Shown here piece by piece: positions 60,455 through 64,000 of a stretch of DNA of 64,000 nucleotides. Positions within the stretch are counted from its first letter, which is position 1; the number at the start of each line of letters is the position of its first letter. Origin of the DNA: an uncultured Alistipes sp. (GTDB taxonomy: Bacteria > Bacteroidota > Bacteroidia > Bacteroidales > Rikenellaceae); NCBI GenBank assembly GCA_938014215.1, contig CALLRW010000032.1, forward strand, positions 87,770 to 151,769, written 5' to 3'. The notes beneath the pieces are model-generated. The model did not search any database. It was not told the origin of the DNA and saw only the letters and a program-made list of their open reading frames with translations. A program made the translations under genes and the position numbers.

Positions 60455-60484
60455 CGCTGGGTATTGAAAGTGGCGTAAGCCACT
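60439..60484 (+). promoter_or_regulatory. Two hairpins just downstream of VR
   Basis: ACCCAGCGTC-GAAT-GACGCTGGGT (60439-60462) is a perfect 10-bp stem with a 4-nt loop, overlapping the stop codon of the target gene. AGTGGC-GTAA-GCCACT (60469-60484) follows. In BPP-1 a hairpin or cruciform just after VR raises homing efficiency; the first stem is placed to do the same. A terminator role is less likely because no T run follows. Confidence 0.7.
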
Positions 60485-60534
60485 CGAAAATATTTTGAGA
60501 ATGACGAAATTAGGTTTTTTCGCGATGAATTTTA

Positions 60535-60542
60535 TATTTTTG
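60535..60542 (+). promoter_or_regulatory. -7 element for the template RNA and RT
   Basis: TATTTTTG in an AT-rich stretch, 28 bp before the template repeat. The -33 region lacks TTTG. It would start the DGR RNA near 60550. Confidence 0.5.
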
Positions 60543-60569
60543 TACCTCGAAAGGCGGAATCCCCCATAA

Positions 60570-60687
60570 GCCGGGTGGTCTATCGGTCGAACAACAATGC
60601 GAACGCGAATGGCGGCGTGTCGTACGCGAACACGAACAACGATTCGTCGAACACGAACGCGAACATCGGCTCTCGGCTCGCAAACAA
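60570..60687 (+). repeat. DGR template repeat (TR)
   Basis: 118 bp, rich in AAC/AAT triplets spaced for exposed lectin residues. It is non-coding in practice: the open frame across it continues as low-quality sequence. About 33 of its bases are adenines, 14 of which are changed in VR. Confidence 0.95.
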
Positions 60688-60875
60688 TGAGGAGAACGCA
60701 AGAATGCATGTCGGCCTACTGCACCGGGAACGTGTTCCCACCGCAGCGCCGAGGGGGAGGAGCCTCGCCAGCAGCGGCCTGTGGCCGGAAAGGCGAAACA
60801 TACAGCGTTGGGTGGAGCTTGGTAGGTTTCCGCAGGGATTCTCGAAGAGGTCAGGCCCGCAGAATTGAAGGTAAC
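60688..60875 (+). ncRNA. Spacer of the DGR RNA between TR and RT
   Basis: 188 nt with several stems: GGGAA-CGTG-TTCCC (60726-60739), CGAGG...CCTCG (60750-60767), CGGCC-TGT-GGCCG (60775-60787). In BPP-1 the spacer RNA is required for cDNA priming by the RT. It is placed for the same use. An in-frame peptide is possible but unconvincing. Confidence 0.6.
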
Positions 60876-62177
60876 ATGCGCAGGGATGGGTACATCATCG
60901 AGGAGATTGTCGCTACGGACAACATGAAGGCATCGTTCCGATCCGTGTTGCGCGGTACAGACCGCAAACGCAGTCGGGTCGGACGTTACCTGCTCGCGCA
61001 TGAGGACGAGGTGATCGCGGAGCTGCAACAGCGGATAGCCGACGGCTCGTACCGTGTGGGCGGTTATCGGGAGATGATCGTCATGGAAGCGGGGAAACGC
61101 CGGACGATACAGGTGATCCCATTGAAGGATCGCATCGCTGTAAATGCGGTCATGCGAGTCGTGGACGAGCATCTGCACCGGCGGTTTATCCGGACGACCG
61201 CAGCATCGATCCGCAACCGCGGGATGCACGACCTGATGGAGTATATCCGGCGCGATATCGCTCAAGACCCCGACGGAACCCGTTACTGCTATACCTTCGA
61301 CATCCGTAAATTCTATGAAAGCGTCGACCAGCAGGTCGCCATTGCCGCCGTCCGGCGGGTGTTCAAAGACGAACGGCTGCTGAAGATACTCGACGGCTTC
61401 ATCCATATGATGCCGCACGGGTTGAGCATGGGGCTGCGCTCCTCGCAAGGGCTGGCCAACTTGATCCTCTCGATCTACCTCGACCACGAACTCAAGGATC
61501 GCCTCGCCGTCCGTTACTATTATCGCTACTGCGACGACGGCCGTGTGCTGGCCGGCTCGAAAGCGGAGTTGTGGTCGGTGCGCGATGCGGTGCATCGATG
61601 CGTCGAAGCCATCGGGTTGGAAGTGAAACCCAACGACCGGATCACTCCCGTCGAGGAGGGTATTGACTTCCTCGGCTACGTGATCTATCCCGACCATGTG
61701 CGGCTGCGCAAGCGCAACAAGCAGACCTTCGCCCGGAAGATGAGCGAGGTCGAGAGCAGACGACGCAGGCGTGAACTGACGGCATCCTTCTACGGGATGG
61801 CCAAACACGCCGATTGCAGAAGGCTTTTCTCCAAACTAACAGGTATCGATATGAAAAACTTCAAGGATTTGGGCGTTACGTACACGCCGGCCGATGGCAA
61901 GAAGCGCTTCAAGGGCGCGACGATCTCCATCCGCGAACTGGTCAATCTTCCCATCGTGGTGCATGATTTCGAAACCGGGATCAAGACCGAACAGGGTGAA
62001 GACCGGTGTCTCGTTCAGATCGAAATGAACGGCGAGATGCGGAAATTCTTCACTAATTCTGAAGAGATGAAGAACATCCTTCAGCAGATACGCGAAATGC
62101 CGGACGGCTTCCCCTTCGAGACGACCATCAAGGCGGAGCAGTTCGGCAAGAACAAGACCAAATACGTATTTACATGA
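60876..62177 (+). CDS. DGR reverse transcriptase with extra C-terminal domain
   Basis: A 433-residue protein, start ATG 60876 (MRRDGYIIEEIVATDNMKASF). The longer open frame begins inside TR and is rejected. RT motifs: KRRTIQVIPLKDRI, FDIRKFYESVD (Asp142), the DGR-type GLRSSQ (186-191) in place of retroviral QGxxxSP, and YCDD (218-221). LDHEL and the primer-grip region DFLGYVIYP follow. Residues 326-433 form a separate domain (DLGVTYTPADGKKRFKGA, VVHDFETGIKTEQGED, KFFTNSEEMKNILQQI) that looks like an OB-fold, single-strand-binding type. No avd gene is nearby. It copies the template with adenine-directed errors. Confidence 0.93.
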   Translation: MRRDGYIIEEIVATDNMKASFRSVLRGTDRKRSRVGRYLLAHEDEVIAELQQRIADGSYRVGGYREMIVMEAGKRRTIQVIPLKDRIAVNAVMRVVDEHLHRRFIRTTAASIRNRGMHDLMEYIRRDIAQDPDGTRYCYTFDIRKFYESVDQQVAIAAVRRVFKDERLLKILDGFIHMMPHGLSMGLRSSQGLANLILSIYLDHELKDRLAVRYYYRYCDDGRVLAGSKAELWSVRDAVHRCVEAIGLEVKPNDRITPVEEGIDFLGYVIYPDHVRLRKRNKQTFARKMSEVESRRRRRELTASFYGMAKHADCRRLFSKLTGIDMKNFKDLGVTYTPADGKKRFKGATISIRELVNLPIVVHDFETGIKTEQGEDRCLVQIEMNGEMRKFFTNSEEMKNILQQIREMPDGFPFETTIKAEQFGKNKTKYVFT

Positions 62178-62650
62178 GAATTCAAGGCAGTGCGGGCGTG
62201 ACGCCCATCGAGTGCGTCAATCCGCGCAAGGATAAATGGAGAGTCCGCTGGGACATCGAGGAGCAGGACGGCATGGCCACCTACGAGGAGGCGGAATTCG
62301 ACCGCCGGCCGACGCTCGAGGAGATCAAGACCGCGGTGCTGGCATCGTACAATGCCCGGATCGACGAAGCGATCCGCTCGGGATTCCGCTGGGAAGAGAC
62401 GCCCGTATGGCTCTCGGCGGAGAATCAGTTCAACTACAAGGCCGCGTTCGATCTGGCCGTTCAGACCGACGGGGCGAACCTTCCGGTCGTGTTCAAGCTC
62501 GGAACCGATGAAAAGCCGGTATACCGGGAGTTCACGACCATCGACGAACTGAAGAACTTTTACACGGCCGCGATGGCGCACGTACAAGGTACGCTGGCCG
62601 CCGGCTGGAAAGCAAAAGACGAAATCGACTTCGGTCTGTATCGAGTCTGA
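62174..62650 (+). CDS. Phage protein, tail-fibre-assembly/DUF4376-like
   Basis: A 158-residue protein overlapping the RT gene by 4 bp (ATGA). RRPTLEEIKTAVLASYNARIDEAIRSGFRWEETPVWLSAENQFNYKAAFDLA resembles the DUF4376 part of tail-fibre assembly proteins. A chaperone for the diversified tail protein is plausible; coupling to RT suggests a shared task. It is not similar to Avd. Confidence 0.65.
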   Translation: MRIQGSAGVTPIECVNPRKDKWRVRWDIEEQDGMATYEEAEFDRRPTLEEIKTAVLASYNARIDEAIRSGFRWEETPVWLSAENQFNYKAAFDLAVQTDGANLPVVFKLGTDEKPVYREFTTIDELKNFYTAAMAHVQGTLAAGWKAKDEIDFGLYRV

Positions 62651-62683
62651 CGGATGAAGCCCCTCGGGGGTGGGCATAAAGAA

Positions 62684-62812
62684 TCCCCCGGCCTGTTAGC
62701 AAGTCCTCTTACCTACGTACTAACACAAAGGCGCCTAACCGCACGACCGGGGGAATACCCTCAATCGCGGTTAGGCGTTTTTTGTGCCATAAACCTTGCA
62801 CGTAGGTAAGAG
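62684..62812 (+). ncRNA. Structured RNA segment with predicted pseudoknot
   Basis: Nested perfect stems CTCTTACCTACGT/ACGTAGGTAAGAG (62706-62718, 62800-62812) and CGCCTAACCGC/GCGGTTAGGCG (62732-62742, 62767-62777). TCCCCCGG (62684-62691) can also pair with CCGGGGGA (62747-62754) inside the inner loop, which makes a pseudoknot. No gene. Confidence 0.55.
62732..62783 (+). terminator. Terminator within the structured segment
   Basis: The 11-bp stem CGCCTAACCGC/GCGGTTAGGCG is followed by six T residues (62778-62783). It would close the late/DGR transcript. Confidence 0.75.
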
Positions 62813-62848
62813 TACACAAAAGTACAAAATTTTAGAGAAAAGCAAACT

Positions 62849-63670
62849 ATGAGAACCCCAATTTCCTACTATGGCGGCAAGCAGACGATGCTCAAGCATA
62901 TCCTGCCTCTGATTCCGTCGCATAAAATTTACACCGAGGCGTTCTGCGGCGGCGCGGCCGTCCTGTTCGCCAAACGGCCCGCCGAGGCCGAGATCATCAA
63001 CGACATCAACATGGAGTTGACGAACTTCTACTGGTGTGCGCAGGTCTATTATTCCGACCTCAAACACGAGATCGACAAGACGCTGCACAGCCGCGACCTG
63101 CACGCCCACGCCGGGCACATCAACTCCTATCCGCAGTTCTTCACTCCCGTCGAGCGGGCGTGGGCCGTATGGGCGCTCTGCAAGATGTCATTCGCCTCGA
63201 TGATGGACGGGACGTTCGGATACGACTTCAGCGGCACGATGACCAAGAAGCTGCGCAACGCGAAGGATGAGTTCACGGAGCAGCTTTGCCAGCGGCTCGA
63301 ACGGGTGACCATCGAGAACCGCAACGCGCTCGACGTGATCGCCTGCTACGATGCTCCCGATGCCTTCCATTTCGTCGATCCGCCCTATGTGAACTCAGAC
63401 TGCGGACACTACGAGGATACGTTCAACGAGCAGAATATGGAGCAGCTCCTGCGTCTGCTCGAAACCGTCAAGGGGAAATTCATGCTTACGATGTTCCCGT
63501 TCGATATGATCGACCGGTACGCCCAGAAGAACGGATGGATCATCCACCGTGTCGAGCGGACGATCAGCGCCTCGAAGTCGAGTCGTCGAAGGCAGGAGGA
63601 GTGGATGGTCTGCAACTACGAGGAACGGGCGCAGGCATCCCTGTTCGAGGGAGGGTATTTAGGCGAGTAA
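62849..63670 (+). CDS. D12-class DNA N6-adenine methyltransferase
   Basis: A 273-residue Dam-like enzyme: ISYYGGKQTML start, motif I TEAFCGGAAVLFAK, motif IV DPPY in HFVDPPYVN, and target-recognition region between. It transfers methyl from SAM to adenine, commonly in GATC or a related site, which is not predictable here. Placement at the phage right end, where Mu has the DNA-modifying mom gene, suggests protection from restriction or control of transposition. Confidence 0.92.
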   Translation: MRTPISYYGGKQTMLKHILPLIPSHKIYTEAFCGGAAVLFAKRPAEAEIINDINMELTNFYWCAQVYYSDLKHEIDKTLHSRDLHAHAGHINSYPQFFTPVERAWAVWALCKMSFASMMDGTFGYDFSGTMTKKLRNAKDEFTEQLCQRLERVTIENRNALDVIACYDAPDAFHFVDPPYVNSDCGHYEDTFNEQNMEQLLRLLETVKGKFMLTMFPFDMIDRYAQKNGWIIHRVERTISASKSSRRRQEEWMVCNYEERAQASLFEGGYLGE

Positions 63671-63690
63671 GGTGGATTCGGTCTAACGCC

Positions 63691-63740
63691 AAACACCGTT
63701 CGAGCGGCAGTCGAAAGCCATTCGAACGGTGTTTTTTCTG
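63691..63740 (+). terminator. Terminator after the methylase, containing TTCRAACG units
   Basis: AAACACCGTTCGA / TCGAACGGTGTTT (63691-63703, 63722-63734), then TTTT. TTCGAG 63699, GTCGAA 63710, TTCGAA 63721 are 11 bp apart, so the repeat family is built into the stem. Confidence 0.85.
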
Positions 63741-63746
63741 ATTCGC

Positions 63747-63812
63747 TTTACATATCCCGCGATATGTAAACGAAGCGCATATTTCTTTATATATCTTCCG
63801 CAATATGTAAAC
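63747..63812. repeat. Right-end dyad and 41-bp direct repeat
   Basis: TTTACATATC-CCGC-GATATGTAAA (63747-63770) is a perfect 10-bp dyad. ATATGTAAAC recurs at 63762 and 63803, 41 bp apart, within longer similar AT-rich blocks. It may be a transposase or regulator binding region. Confidence 0.5.
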
Positions 63813-63898
63813 AAAAAGCCTATTTACTTTACATTACATCCGATACGTGTGCGAAATTTTCGTTGCTTTTCGTTTTGGGCTACTTCAACCCTCCAAAA

Positions 63899-63933
63899 GT
63901 CGCATCTGGTTCTGAACTCCGTCGCATCTGGTT
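63899..63933. other. Candidate right end: two 13-bp direct repeats
   Basis: GTCGCATCTGGTT at 63899-63911 and 63921-63933, 22 bp apart, the spacing of the two outermost Mu right-end transposase sites. GC content rises afterwards. From 63934 to 64000 only GC-rich, probably host, sequence without a gene is seen. Confidence 0.45.
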
Positions 63934-64000
63934 TTGCCGATTATACGAGCTGTTTAGCCGCTGAGTCCGGGCCGGATTGGCGGAAAGGGAGCCGGGGTGC

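Larger units (their letters stand above)
21520..63933. mobile_element. Mu-like transposable prophage carrying a diversity-generating retroelement
   Basis: About 42 kb bounded by candidate end sequences. Transposable character is shown by a DDE transposase with a MuB-like AAA+ partner, a Gp16/GemA-like and a DUF3164 protein, DUF935 portal, DUF1320, F-like and G-like head genes and a protease/scaffold. There is no site-specific integrase. Order: repressor (leftward), early (rightward), head packaging (leftward), capsid/tail/DGR (rightward), methylase. Bacteroides Hankyphage-type Mu-like phages also carry a DGR, and this looks like a relative in a higher-GC host. Exact ends and the target duplication were not resolved and may be off by about 100 bp. 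Confidence 0.9.

Noticed and set aside
60597..60875. RT start at the first ATG of the open frame (60597)
   Set aside because: That ATG lies inside the template repeat and the first 93 residues are an arginine-rich reading of TR and the folded spacer; ATG 60876 begins a typical DGR RT N-terminus.
62174..62650. The gene after RT as the DGR accessory protein Avd
   Set aside because: Avd is a small four-helix basic protein; this is a 158-residue acidic protein resembling tail-assembly DUF4376 proteins.
21544..63897. TACTTCAAC at both ends and a CCAAA flank as att or target duplication
   Set aside because: The 9-bp match is in direct orientation and expected by chance between two 400-bp regions; the implied right terminus does not mirror the left.

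Overview
The window is about 21.5 kb of bacterial chromosome followed by a nearly complete Mu-like (transposable) prophage of about 42 kb, with a few dozen bases of host DNA at the far right. The host is a GC-rich Bacteroidota, most likely Alistipes or a close Rikenellaceae relative. This rests on the SusC-type receptor with an STN domain, the FecR/ECF-sigma pair, the nusB-DUF1573-yajC block, weak Shine-Dalgarno sites, and many promoters of the Bacteroidota form TTTG-N19-21-TAnnTTTG. The genus is inferred; no rRNA is present.

Chromosome (1-21.5 kb): a TonB receptor (partial), its anti-sigma factor and its ECF sigma factor; a GT4 glycosyltransferase; an MFS transporter; a TPR protein; era; ffh; a DUF4294 protein; a small thioesterase; an NhaD-type antiporter; tRNA-Gln(TTG); GlsB, TSCPD, YajC, DUF1573 and NusB genes; a BaiN/HI0933-type flavoprotein; a reduced methyltransferase relative; a PduO-type adenosyltransferase; and two paralogous secreted proteins. 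Several gaps hold degenerate tandem repeats, each with a different unit.

Prophage, left to right: left end with repeat arrays and a terminator (21.5-22.1 kb); a LexA/S24-type repressor read leftward; an operator/promoter switch; rightward early genes including a DDE transposase (MuA-like), its AAA+ partner (MuB-like), a second P-loop NTPase, DUF4406, Gp16/GemA-like and DUF3164 proteins and a protein with an Acb2/Tad1-like C-terminus. A leftward lipoprotein cargo gene follows. The late genes are divergent from 39.3 kb. Leftward are the terminase subunits, DUF1320, DUF935 portal, F-like head protein, G-like morphogenesis protein and a tail-completion protein. Rightward are the protease/scaffold, major capsid, endolysin, membrane/lipoprotein lysis-type genes, tail tube, a frameshifted tail chaperone, tape measure and tail-tip proteins. 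No sheath gene is seen, so the tail is probably of the siphovirus type.

The right 10 kb carries a diversity-generating retroelement (DGR). The target is the last part of a 2214-residue tail protein containing LamG-like, CotH-like and leucine-rich regions. Its variable repeat (60276-60393) and the template repeat (60570-60687) differ at 14 positions, and every one is an adenine in the template. A reverse transcriptase with a YCDD active site follows and carries an extra C-terminal domain. No separate avd gene is visible. The prophage ends with a chaperone-like gene, a strongly structured non-coding segment, a D12-class adenine methylase and the right-end repeats.

Other signals worth attention are a mirror-symmetric divergent late promoter centred on a palindrome at 39323, an apparent small RNA gene at 34.1 kb, an 11-bp TTCRAACG repeat family scattered through prophage gaps, degenerate tRNA-like modules at 29.3-29.6 kb, and a predicted pseudoknot at 62.7 kb.
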